Assembly (NCBI RefSeq): GCF_003013405.1
Contig: NZ_PXZL01000015.1
Location: forward strand, 1-41,060
Source of the DNA: Brevibacillus formosus
GTDB taxonomy: Bacteria > Bacillota > Bacilli > Brevibacillales > Brevibacillaceae
Direction of reading: 5' to 3'
Length of the DNA: 41,060 nucleotides
Of the stretch, positions 18,577 through 25,502 are shown piece by piece. Below the pieces are notes generated by a model. The model had not been told where the DNA came from, did not search any database, and saw only the letters and a list, made by a program, of their open reading frames with translations. Position numbers and translations under genes: made by a program. Each line of letters opens with the position of its first letter. Positions within the stretch are counted from its first letter, which is position 1.

Positions 18577-21500
18577 TTACAATCTCGTGTAGCTCGTGGC
18601 GATTCCAGAGCGGACTTGTTGGCTTAATTCGGTAGAAAGGCTTGCTTGTGTGCTGCGAACGGCTTCGCTGACGGTCGAGCCGAGGCGTTGGAGGTCAGCT
18701 TCCGTTCCGCTCATGTTGGCGATGGTAATGTTCACATTGCTGTCGCCGCCATAGGTAAAGTCGTAGGTGCTGTGTGTTCCATTGGCCGTTTGCATGCCCC
18801 AGTAGGTAAGTGGCTGCAAGCCTTCGGGCATGTTGAAGGTTCCTTTGGTAGGCTGCTTGGACATATGCAGAGATACGAGATTGTCGTACTTGGCTTTTTC
18901 GAGGCCTTTTTTAAAGTCCTCAATGCTTTTCTTGAATGTCTCGTTGTTTTGGTACTCGGCCAAAAGACGATCCATGTCAGAATTCCCTGCATCTAACGAC
19001 TCAATCGTACTGCGTAAATATTTTTCCTCGAGTTTCTTAATGAATTCGGAATTGGGACGGTGACCAGCTAAGAGTGCTTCGCTTCGGTCAATGTAATACT
19101 GATGCTCTTTATTTGCCAGGTCAGAGCTCACTTTGCTCATCGCAGATTCAATTTCGGCGCTAGCGTTTTCGTTGATTTTATCAAGATTATTTTGTGCATG
19201 AGAAGCGTCTAAGCCCGCGAGTGCTAATTGTCCTACTAGTTTGGCATCAGTATTGTCGGGGATGTTCGATGTGAGCTTGTCAAGCTTAGAACGGGATGTT
19301 TTATTATTTTCCCCTTTACCAGAGTAGTACTCTTCTCTGATAGCTCGCATTTCTGGTGAATCTTCCGTTTTGCCCTGAGCCAATAGCTCAGCCTTTTTTT
19401 TCTTAAAATTGGCTTCAAGGATCGCGTCCTTTAAGTCGAGTAATTCCAGATTATAACCAACTACTTCCTTGCCAAGGTCAAGTGTTTTGACTTCATCCCA
19501 TGAAGGAACGGCGGTATTGTTCAGCTTGGAGCCGTCTCCATCAATATCAATAAACCGAGAGTACTTTTCTTTTTCATCGTCTTTTTTATATTTTGCTTTG
19601 AGTTTTTCGAGTTCGAGGTCAGCTTCCTTGCTGTCTGGCTGGAAGGTTTTATTTAACTCATTTTTGAGGTCTTTGCCATCATATTTGTAAGCAGCTTCGA
19701 AAGCGTTATAGTAATCGCCCCATGAAGGAGCAGTGCCACCCATGAAGTTGATCAAACCATCTCCAAGACCTGTAAGAAATGTCGATGCAAAAAAAGCATG
19801 CTTTAAACCAGGAGGCATTTTGTCAATACTCACGAAGTCATCCACGAGGCCTTTTTGATTTTCCAACACTCTGCTTTGTCTCTGGGAATCGGACATAAAC
19901 ATAGGTTGCAGCCAATCTTTGTTAAGGCTATCCACAAAATTTAGCGCCGTGATGCCAACGCCTATGAGACCAAAACCTTTTAACAATTTCCCGGCGTTTT
20001 TTAATCCTTTTCGCCAAAGTGGTACTCTCTGGGTTGTATCATCGGGAGGCGTTGAATCTCTGTTTGCTCTCTCTCTTGTTGGGATATCCGGTGTGGAGCT
20101 TGACTCATCCGTATCATCCGCCGTATCGTCCGATTCTTTCTTGTCCTCCTTCTTTTTTCCTTTCAAGAACTTTTCCCGTATTTTCGTCTTGAAATCCCCC
20201 GAGAATTCCTCAAAAAGGAGAGCAGCAACAGGGGTCAATCTGCTAGCGGCAGAGGATGAACTGCTAGCGGCTGGAGTTGAGGAAGCAGCCTGAGGACCCG
20301 CTGTGGCAGTCGGAGGTTTGGGTACAGCCGTGGATAGTGCTTCTGTCAATTCCTTCAAGGCTTCCCGTGTTTTCTGGAGTTGTTTCTCTTGCTCTTCTAA
20401 GTCACTGGTCATGTTCTTGATTTGCTCATCAGTAGCAACGGATGTATCAGAGAGAGCACGCAGTCTTTCGTCCAGCGAGGAGACGGCAGGAATCAAGGTG
20501 GTAATCGTGCTCTGCAATCCACCAAATGCGCGCTGAACCAAATGAATTCGGCTGGCGAGCAAATGTGCCTGACGCTCTACATCGCGCATCTTCAACCAGA
20601 GCAGATGCAACTGTTTCAGCAGCTTTTTCTCTTCCGCAATCAATGCCTTTAGCAATCGATCATTGTGAGGATACAGCTCTTGTACCTTTTTCTGTTCCAA
20701 CCTGTTACGAATCAATCGAGTGCGGGCTGCCTGATAGGAAGATAGATTTTGCAATTGCCAGGACTGGATTTCCAACGCTTCTTGTGTAAAGGGAGAAGAG
20801 GATTGACCAAGCAGTGTGGTAACATGCTCTTGTCTTCGCTGCTCACTTCCTTCATGAAGATTGCGCCGGGCTTTGACGTAGGCGGCTTTTCCTCCGTATT
20901 GATCCACAGCACTTCTCAACAGACGAACAGCGAGCGATAATTGGCTCTGGCTTTCTCTCATGCGCTGAAGCAGGTGCACCAAAAGCGAGGGAAAGCTACC
21001 GGGCTGATTTTTAAAAATATTGAAGGCTTCAAGGGAGGCTGCCTGCCAGATGGTTTGCATCCGGGTTTGGGGAGCAAGAGGGTCATTTGGTAACATGGCT
21101 GCTTTCTTTCGAATATCGGCTACGGTTACATGCGGATCATTTGATTGGCGAGAAGACGTATAGTAGGCTCTGGTTACTTCTTCAAGGCTGACGGCATGTG
21201 TTAGCGCGATATCCCGCAGGTCTTGTTTGACTCCTGATCGCAAGTATTCGCGCAAACCAAGTGCTTCTTCTTCCACTTGTTTTTGATTCGTCGTTCGTCC
21301 TGAAACGCGTGTCTGAGCCAAATCCATCATGTTTGTATCTTTGAACAAAAAATTGCGTTCTGCTTTTTTTATCATGCGGTTCAAAGATTTCGCTGACTCC
21401 CAATTTTCGATGTCCATCGAGGAAATAAGCGTGTGAAGGCCGCTGCTCATCATGTTTCGCAACATATTTACGGCAGCCTCTTCCCATACTTTTGGGTGAA

Positions 21501-21834
21501 GGTTGCTTCTTTTGCCGTAGAACTTTTCTGTTCTTTTAACGGGAGCATCAGCAACAGTAGCAAAGCGGAACGGGGAAATGGCTCCAGTGCTTACGGACAG
21601 CCGGGAAGCAGGAGCAGCATGGGAACTAGGCTGAGACTCATACTTACGGGAAAAGCTGAGCGGCTTCGACTCAATGTCGCGTATCATCTGGCGTAATTCA
21701 TACAGTTGCTGATTCATTGCTTGAAAAAATGGGGTAGCTTGCTCGGCTCGAAATGGGGATGCCGACTGCTCTACAACACTCCGTGCAGCACTCGTTATAG
21801 AGCGGAGGGCATCGGTCAAACGTTGAGCTTCCAT
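18577..21834 (-). CDS. tail tape measure protein
   Basis: 1085 residues from ATG 21834, with GAAGGTGATATTC upstream; an upstream TTG lies too close to that site. The protein is almost wholly alpha-helical with long coiled-coil stretches (about residues 390-500), an Ala/Ser/Pro linker (about 505-535), a Lys/Glu/Asp-rich region (555-600), and two hydrophobic patches near residues 616-638 (GFGLIGVGITALNFV) and 681-700 (ASTFLTGLGDGLINFMGG) typical of tape measures that contact membrane. It is the longest gene between chaperone and Dit, as in all long-tailed phages. At roughly 0.15 nm per residue it predicts a tail of about 160 nm. Confidence 0.88.
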   Translation of the reverse strand: MEAQRLTDALRSITSAARSVVEQSASPFRAEQATPFFQAMNQQLYELRQMIRDIESKPLSFSRKYESQPSSHAAPASRLSVSTGAISPFRFATVADAPVKRTEKFYGKRSNLHPKVWEEAAVNMLRNMMSSGLHTLISSMDIENWESAKSLNRMIKKAERNFLFKDTNMMDLAQTRVSGRTTNQKQVEEEALGLREYLRSGVKQDLRDIALTHAVSLEEVTRAYYTSSRQSNDPHVTVADIRKKAAMLPNDPLAPQTRMQTIWQAASLEAFNIFKNQPGSFPSLLVHLLQRMRESQSQLSLAVRLLRSAVDQYGGKAAYVKARRNLHEGSEQRRQEHVTTLLGQSSSPFTQEALEIQSWQLQNLSSYQAARTRLIRNRLEQKKVQELYPHNDRLLKALIAEEKKLLKQLHLLWLKMRDVERQAHLLASRIHLVQRAFGGLQSTITTLIPAVSSLDERLRALSDTSVATDEQIKNMTSDLEEQEKQLQKTREALKELTEALSTAVPKPPTATAGPQAASSTPAASSSSSAASRLTPVAALLFEEFSGDFKTKIREKFLKGKKKEDKKESDDTADDTDESSSTPDIPTRERANRDSTPPDDTTQRVPLWRKGLKNAGKLLKGFGLIGVGITALNFVDSLNKDWLQPMFMSDSQRQSRVLENQKGLVDDFVSIDKMPPGLKHAFFASTFLTGLGDGLINFMGGTAPSWGDYYNAFEAAYKYDGKDLKNELNKTFQPDSKEADLELEKLKAKYKKDDEKEKYSRFIDIDGDGSKLNNTAVPSWDEVKTLDLGKEVVGYNLELLDLKDAILEANFKKKKAELLAQGKTEDSPEMRAIREEYYSGKGENNKTSRSKLDKLTSNIPDNTDAKLVGQLALAGLDASHAQNNLDKINENASAEIESAMSKVSSDLANKEHQYYIDRSEALLAGHRPNSEFIKKLEEKYLRSTIESLDAGNSDMDRLLAEYQNNETFKKSIEDFKKGLEKAKYDNLVSLHMSKQPTKGTFNMPEGLQPLTYWGMQTANGTHSTYDFTYGGDSNVNITIANMSGTEADLQRLGSTVSEAVRSTQASLSTELSQQVRSGIATSYTRL

Positions 21835-21854
21835 GAATATCACCTTCCTCAAAA

Positions 21855-21893
21855 GAAAAATCCCGTTCTGGTCTTAGAATAGACAGAAACGGG
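21855..21893 (-). terminator. intrinsic terminator between chaperone and tape measure
   Basis: On the minus strand CCCGTT-(T)-CTG pairs with CAG-AACGGG, followed by ATTTTTC. It begins directly after the TAA of the chaperone extension. Motif copy D lies in its ascending arm and loop. Confidence 0.65.
21874..21886 (-). promoter_or_regulatory. shared motif copy D (CTGTCTATTCTAA)
   Basis: A copy of the recurrent 13-base motif with one departure from the consensus at the last base. It lies about 40 nt before the tape measure start codon, a workable distance for a promoter, but it overlaps a terminator hairpin. Confidence 0.45.
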
Positions 21894-22627
21894 TTATAGA
21901 CCACCTAACACTTTGCCAAGTACGGCAATATCGTCTTCGGAAATTTCCTGATAGTCTTGCGAACTAGATGCATGGGGAGAACTGGCAGCAGAATTCGTAC
22001 CCTTTCTTCTCAAGAAAGGAAGTCCCATGCGTGTCTCTACCTCAAATTGAATGTATTTGTTCACTCTCTTCATTAATTCTGCTACTTGGGGAAGGGTGTA
22101 CTCCCAAATATCCCATTTCTTCAAACCACAGTCCTTATGGAGATGAAAAAATAGATCGCCCCAATCAAGTGGCTCACCAGATTCCGTATCGCGAATGGTG
22201 GAACTGTCACCCTCGCCACTCTCTACTTTTTTAAGCCGTTTAGACCAATGAGAATGTTAATAAGCTTTTTGGCCGTCTCCAAATCACAATGTTCATCCAA
22301 GTACTCACGAGTAACCGTAGGGTAGTTGCGAAAGCCCAGAAGCAGGATATCGAATAGGTCTTCTTCCTTGTTTTCATAGGGGAGAAAATTGAGAATGATC
22401 GCGTCGATATGGATGGTTCCTAGCTTTTTCATCAGGATGCGGGCGTCTTTTAAGGTCACAGGCGGAATACGGTAGGTTTTGCCGTCACGCAGCATGATTT
22501 CACTATCATCTTCAAAGAAAATAGCCTCTACCAGATCAGCCTCCTGCTGTTTTTTGATACGCTCTACAGCTTCTTGGTTCATCATCTCTGCGTGTTTTTT
22601 TTCCAGATCTACTTGGTGGTTTAGCAC
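21894..22627 (-). CDS. tail assembly chaperone GT-type frameshift product
   Basis: The zero-frame chaperone ends at AAG-TAG (22223). Shifting -1 at the A-AAA-AAG heptamer (22226-22232) opens a stop-free path. It gives 34 linking residues (VESGEGDSSTIRDT...DWGDLFFHLHKDCG) and then 76 more (LKKWDIWEYTLPQVAELMKR...VLGKVLGGL), for 244 residues in all. The extension has no convincing start of its own; its first possible initiator is a TTG inside the reading frame with no binding site. Lambda gpG/gpGT and most long-tailed phages make such an extended chaperone in small amounts to load the tape measure and recruit tube subunits. Position directly before the tape measure fits. Evidence is strong for the reading frame; frameshift efficiency is unknown. 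Confidence 0.85.
22191..22232 (-). other. -1 ribosomal frameshift signal (slippery heptamer plus stem)
   Basis: The heptamer A-AAA-AAG (22226-22232) is in the correct phase, immediately before the zero-frame TAG. About 9 nt after it a two-part stem can form: GCGA with TCGC and GGTG with CACC, around an ACAGTTC loop (22191-22216). Heptamer, spacing and stem match known bacterial -1 signals. Confidence 0.8.
22223..22627 (-). CDS. tail assembly chaperone, G-type short product
   Basis: 134 residues from GTG 22627 (AAGGAGG, 9-nt spacing). A charged N-terminal helix (about 1-30, DLEKKHAEMMNQEAVERIKK) is followed by a compact domain containing FFEDDSEIMLRDGKTYRIPP and TLKDARILMKKLG, the pattern of short chaperones in Gram-positive siphophages: a beta-hairpin setting out the substrate-like binding element, then helices. 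It lies between the tube protein and the tape measure. Its 3' end carries the frameshift signal that makes the 244-residue form. It coats the tape measure during assembly and is absent from the finished tail. Confidence 0.82.
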   Translation of the reverse strand: MLNHQVDLEKKHAEMMNQEAVERIKKQQEADLVEAIFFEDDSEIMLRDGKTYRIPPVTLKDARILMKKLGTIHIDAIILNFLPYENKEEDLFDILLLGFRNYPTVTREYLDEHCDLETAKKLINILIGLNGLKK

Positions 22628-22731
22628 GGAAGAATCCCTCCTTGAACAATGCTAGATTGTATTTGTTAAATATATCTACTTGCTAAAATGAGTTGTCGTT
22701 CGCTATGATTCGTTGTAAGTTATTCCCTTTG

Positions 22732-22785
22732 AAAAAAGCAAGGCAAGAGCGAAGAGCACGGGCTCTCCACTCAGCCTGCTTAACC
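22732..22785 (-). terminator. terminator after the tube gene
   Basis: Just downstream of the tube gene stop, minus-strand AAGCA-GGC-GAG pairs with CTC-GCC-TGCTT around an inner AGAGC/GCTCT hairpin and is followed by TTTTTT. The 167-nt intergenic gap also holds an AT-rich stretch before the chaperone start that could contain a weak promoter. Partial termination would favour tube over chaperone. Confidence 0.6.
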
Positions 22786-22794
22786 TCTAAAGAG

Positions 22795-23646
22795 TTACAC
22801 TTTTTTGGCCGATACGAAGCGTTTCACACTGCCTAGCTTGCCATCTGCTCGCTCTGGATCAATAACGGACAAGGAAATAGCGGAAGTGCTGGCCGTGGAG
22901 CGTGCCGCATCGATCGAAAAGCTGCCTTTTGCCATGCAGGAGAACAGCTCTGTTTCAATGCCTGCATAGGTTCCGTCCTTTTGCAGGAAAGAGCCGTGAT
23001 GGACGACATGAACCGGGAATGGCACTTCATCCATCAAAATGTCAACCACGTCTACGGTTTCGATTCGCTGATAGTTGAAGACCACATCTTCATTGAGCAG
23101 GGCAGGAGAGAAGATCAAACGAGTTTTGATATCGCTGCCGTTATTGAAAGTATCCACCATGAACTCATCAGCTTGTGGTGCAGCAGACGTGCTCAACTTC
23201 ACTTGTTTCAAAAGGCGATTGCTATTTTTTAGACGAACAGCAAATCCGCCACCGTTGAAGAGCTTGCCGCCAAACTCGACTTCACAAACACCAGCGTCGC
23301 CAGTGGATGCTGTGCGATCCAGGCTGCCAGCAGTAACTGCTTTTTGCTCACCCAGTACATACACATAGTCGCTCTTTTGTTCTTGCAGCTTGGAGCCCAT
23401 CATCAGCTCGAGAGCCGCCAGATCAAATTTGGCATCCGTTGCGGTAATCTCAATGCTTTTGGATTTGACGAGAGTGTCAATGGCGAAGAGTCCATCGCCG
23501 CCAAAGATATCCTCCATTTCAACATTCATGTCAATTTTCAGGTCCTGCATATTACCAAGCGTAATGACTTCGACGCCATTTCCATCTTTGGAAGCGCGTT
23601 TGGCAAGAAATTGACCGACACCTTTGATAATCATTTTTTTAGACAA
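22795..23646 (-). CDS. major tail tube protein
   Basis: 283 residues. The start is TTG 23646, with AAGGAGTGA 6-9 nt upstream; the nearest internal ATG (MIIKGVG) has no comparable site. The sequence opens KMIIKGVGQFLAKRAS and has strand-rich regions typical of tube proteins (LGNMQDLKIDMNVEMEDIFG, KSKSIEITATDAKFDLAALE, CMAKGSFSIDAARSTAS). It lies between the putative terminator protein and the chaperone, the universal place for the tube. Only one candidate tube gene is present and no sheath gene precedes it, which indicates a non-contractile tail. A major capsid protein is the main alternative but does not fit the order. Confidence 0.78.
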   Translation of the reverse strand: MSKKMIIKGVGQFLAKRASKDGNGVEVITLGNMQDLKIDMNVEMEDIFGGDGLFAIDTLVKSKSIEITATDAKFDLAALELMMGSKLQEQKSDYVYVLGEQKAVTAGSLDRTASTGDAGVCEVEFGGKLFNGGGFAVRLKNSNRLLKQVKLSTSAAPQADEFMVDTFNNGSDIKTRLIFSPALLNEDVVFNYQRIETVDVVDILMDEVPFPVHVVHHGSFLQKDGTYAGIETELFSCMAKGSFSIDAARSTASTSAISLSVIDPERADGKLGSVKRFVSAKKV

Positions 23647-23724
23647 TGAAAGTCACTCCTTCTAGATAGGGGATTTGGGTGTTGTTGCTGAATCGTGTGA
23701 AAAGGGAACCGCGATCAGCTTGTC

Positions 23725-23737
23725 ATAGGATAGACGG
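23725..23737 (-). promoter_or_regulatory. shared motif copy C (CCGTCTATCCTAT)
   Basis: It lies 14 nt after the stop of the terminator gene and about 80 nt before the tube start codon, in the direction of the tube gene. It differs from the common form only at the second base. A promoter here would boost tube expression over the upstream gene. Confidence 0.5.
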
Positions 23738-23750
23738 GGTTTTGAAATGT

Positions 23751-24182
23751 CTAACAAACTTGCAAAGTAAACTTCGTAACCAGTGTGAAACAGTACGCAG
23801 AGGAATGGCCTGTATCGGATTCCTGCTGGGAGACAACATAGGTGTCCAAACCTTCTATTCCATTGATCGATAAGCTTTTGCCGTCTAATAGATGGAAAAG
23901 ATGGTTCGCGATTTGATGCGCCAGCTCGATATCACCAGGCGTGATCACATCCAATCGGAAAAAGCTGGTGAGAAGGAGGGGATTATCGGTGTCGCGCTTT
24001 CCGGAAGTTGCGTAGAAGGAAAGGAGAGGCTTCGCAACATCAGATAGCGGAGCGAGCTTTCTTTGCTTGATAATCTGCCTGGATAGGGAGTCCTTGTCTT
24101 CTGGAGCAATGCCGAGTAATCCGAGCAACTGGCTATCCGTAGAAAGTAATTCATAGAGATGATGATAGAGATCGACAACCAC
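23751..24182 (-). CDS. tail terminator (completion) protein, probable
   Basis: 143 residues from GTG 24182, preceded by AAGGGGGTGA at good spacing; upstream codons back to 24221 have no site. The N terminus VVDLYHHLYELLSTDSQLLGLLG matches the opening helix of tail terminators (a helix ending in D-S-x-L-L-x-LLG). A central strand pattern follows (LLTSFFRLDVITPG, ELAHQIANHLFHLL) and strand-rich sequence at the end. These proteins cap the tube and set the final tail length. It is the first gene of the leftward tail operon, where head-tail connector genes would normally precede it. The identification is from position and pattern; overall sequence divergence is high. Confidence 0.6.
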   Translation of the reverse strand: MVVDLYHHLYELLSTDSQLLGLLGIAPEDKDSLSRQIIKQRKLAPLSDVAKPLLSFYATSGKRDTDNPLLLTSFFRLDVITPGDIELAHQIANHLFHLLDGKSLSINGIEGLDTYVVSQQESDTGHSSAYCFTLVTKFTLQVC

Positions 24183-24241
24183 GAATGATTCACCCCCTTT
24201 AGCTGAGATTTTTTGGAACAAAAGATGCTCCTTCTACGTTC

Positions 24242-24254
24242 ATAGGTTAGACAG
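24242..24254 (-). promoter_or_regulatory. shared motif copy B (CTGTCTAACCTAT), likely tail operon promoter
   Basis: It lies in the 134-bp divergent gap, about 60 nt before the first tail gene. Since no other gene lies upstream on this strand, a promoter for the whole leftward operon has to be in this gap, and this is its most distinctive element. Confidence 0.55.
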
Positions 24255-24316
24255 ATGGGGAAGAAGTCTCCCTTGGAATACATATTCGGTCGTAAATAAG
24301 CCAGGAGGTCATAACA

Positions 24317-24571
24317 TTGCGAAGTGATAGGATACAAATCATCATTCAACAAACGAAGGAAAAAGTTTCTGCGAAGGCGCTTGAAGATCATGAAGCCGTT
24401 GTCGGGATTATGGCGATGGCCAAGAACTTCATGCTGAATGAAGAAAGTGTGCGTCACATTATCCACGAGGTTTTGGATGGAGATAAGGAACGAATGGCTA
24501 AGGCATTGACAGTAGCCAGCCATTTGATTGATGAAAGCTTGATTCAAAAAATCATCTCAGATGTAAAGTAA
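24317..24571 (+). CDS. small helical protein, unknown
   Basis: 84 residues. The start is TTG 24317: AGGAGG lies 8 nt upstream and no ATG competes. The protein is predicted all-helical and soluble (RIQIIIQQTKEKVSAKALED, ESVRHIIHEVLDGDKERMAK, LIDESLIQKIISDVK), with no signal peptide or DNA-binding motif I can name. It is the first rightward gene of the divergent pair and is followed immediately by a strong terminator, so it is a single-gene unit. It could be a small regulator or anti-sigma-like partner of the sigma factors further right, but nothing in the sequence proves that. Confidence 0.65.
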   Translation: MRSDRIQIIIQQTKEKVSAKALEDHEAVVGIMAMAKNFMLNEESVRHIIHEVLDGDKERMAKALTVASHLIDESLIQKIISDVK

Positions 24572-24600
24572 GCCCGTCCACAGCGGGCTTTTTCTTTTTA
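24570..24600 (+). terminator. strong intrinsic terminator
   Basis: AGCCCG pairs with CGGGCT around a 7-nt loop and is followed by TTTTCTTTTT. It starts within the stop codon of the 84-residue gene. Confidence 0.85.
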
Positions 24601-24622
24601 TAGGGAGAAAACTCATTCCAAA

Positions 24623-24635
24623 CTGTCTATTCTAT
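24623..24635 (+). promoter_or_regulatory. shared motif copy A (CTGTCTATTCTAT)
   Basis: The only rightward copy of the motif. It lies between a terminator and the 86-residue gene, 30 nt before its ATG, so that gene needs a promoter here. TCTATTCT within the motif forms a perfect 8-bp inverted repeat with AGAATAGA at 24648-24655, a possible operator. Confidence 0.55.
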
Positions 24636-24664
24636 TTCAAACAATAAGAATAGAGGGGATAAGA

Positions 24665-24925
24665 ATGAGAGATTCCAAAAAAGCCGTATTGTATGTCGTA
24701 ATTATTGCTGCATTAGCTGAATTTCTACTAGGAGAGGATATCGATCGCGAAGGTTGGGAGGAGCTCAGTGATGCGCTTGGCATGCTGGGAATGGATCTGA
24801 ACGAGGTTTTCACAGAAAATGATTCCTTGCTGCTTGGATTTCAAAGAGTTTGTCAGGAATTTGGGAAGATGAATATCACAGAGGAAATGATAGAGGAATT
24901 ATACGTAGAGGACCAGCTGGAATAA
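24665..24925 (+). CDS. small acidic protein with hydrophobic N-terminal segment, unknown
   Basis: 86 residues from ATG 24665 (GAGGGGAT upstream). Residues about 7-23 (AVLYVVIIAALAEFLLG) are hydrophobic enough for a membrane or buried helix, and the rest is acidic and helical (EGWEELSDALGMLGMDLNEVF, ITEEMIEELYVEDQLE). It is bracketed by terminators and has its own candidate motif-A promoter, so it is a single-gene unit. A single-segment membrane protein involved in release is possible, but it is not a recognisable holin. Function unknown. Confidence 0.62.
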   Translation: MRDSKKAVLYVVIIAALAEFLLGEDIDREGWEELSDALGMLGMDLNEVFTENDSLLLGFQRVCQEFGKMNITEEMIEELYVEDQLE

Positions 24926-24942
24926 ACGGCTGGTTTTTTTTA
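24912..24942 (+). terminator. intrinsic terminator
   Basis: ACCAGC pairs with GCTGGT around an 11-nt loop, followed by TTTTTTT. The stem overlaps the 3' end of the 86-residue gene. Confidence 0.82.
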
Positions 24943-24955
24943 TTTCAAAATCCGC

Positions 24956-24984
24956 TTAATTCATCGCAAATCGCTTCGTATAGA
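24956..24984 (+). promoter_or_regulatory. candidate housekeeping promoter for the regulator operon
   Basis: TTAATT, 17 bp, TATAGA, located between a terminator and the operon starting at 25016. The match to the vegetative consensus is moderate; it is the best candidate in the gap. Confidence 0.35.
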
Positions 24985-25015
24985 TTCGACAAGAGGCAAA
25001 AGGAGGGGAGAAACC

Positions 25016-25183
25016 ATGTTATATCAGATTAGTTTTTCGGCAGATGGAGAGCAGGTGCAGGTCATGAAATATACGTCGACCCAAGACACCCCCATAGCCG
25101 TTTTGGAAGAGTTCTTTCGCGAGCATGTTCAAGTGAATCCTGAGTCCCTAAAAGGAATTGGGATCGTCAGGATTGGTGGGTAG
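25016..25183 (+). CDS. 55-residue unknown protein
   Basis: A short gene from ATG 25016 with a strong AAGGAGGGGA site. The translation begins MLYQISFSADGEQVQVMKYT and ends IGIVRIGG. It looks like a small alpha/beta fold (strand, strand, helix AVLEEFFREHV, strand). The stop is 1 nt before the ATG of the Cys-rich gene, so the two are almost certainly co-translated. Family unknown. It is the first gene of the rightward accessory operon. Confidence 0.6.
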   Translation: MLYQISFSADGEQVQVMKYTSTQDTPIAVLEEFFREHVQVNPESLKGIGIVRIGG

Positions 25184-25184
25184 C

Positions 25185-25433
25185 ATGGCCTGTCAGGGAT
25201 GTGATTATGAAAAAGCCTGCCAAAAGAAAATGACAGTCAATGACATCGTGTTGTCAGCAAAGGAACAGGATGTCGTGCCTATGACTTGTCGTTGTGTGGT
25301 TCATGACATTTGCCGCGATTGCCAATGGTACATCAAGCGTCAGTGTGCTTCATGGAAGATTTTGAATGGAAAAGTATTCACCGCTGGTACCTTGCAAACT
25401 TGTCCGAAAAAAATTTTGAAAGCTGGTTGCTAA
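25185..25433 (+). CDS. Cys-rich probable zinc-binding protein
   Basis: 82 residues from ATG 25185, one base after the preceding stop; its own site (GGTGGG) is weak, consistent with coupling. Ten cysteines occur: three near the N terminus (MACQGCDYEKAC), five in TCRCVVHDICRDCQWYIKRQC and two in the final 12 residues. Close C-x2-C and C-x-C spacing suggests a zinc ribbon or double zinc knuckle. Small zinc proteins in phage-like operons are often regulators, but the partner is unknown here. It precedes the sigma factor by about 70 nt. Confidence 0.65.
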   Translation: MACQGCDYEKACQKKMTVNDIVLSAKEQDVVPMTCRCVVHDICRDCQWYIKRQCASWKILNGKVFTAGTLQTCPKKILKAGC

Positions 25434-25502
25434 AACCCTCCTCCAATTACCTAGTGTGATAGAGCAACTGTGAATAGGAGCATGAGGAGGGGGATGAAGT
25501 TC

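Noticed and set aside
21894..22124. Separate 76-residue gene starting at TTG 22124
   Set aside because: There is no ribosome binding site, and the frame is continuous with the -1 frameshift product of the upstream chaperone.
22795..23646. Major capsid protein interpretation of the 283-residue gene
   Set aside because: It directly precedes the frameshifting tail chaperone and tape measure, the tube position, and no scaffold, protease or portal gene is near.
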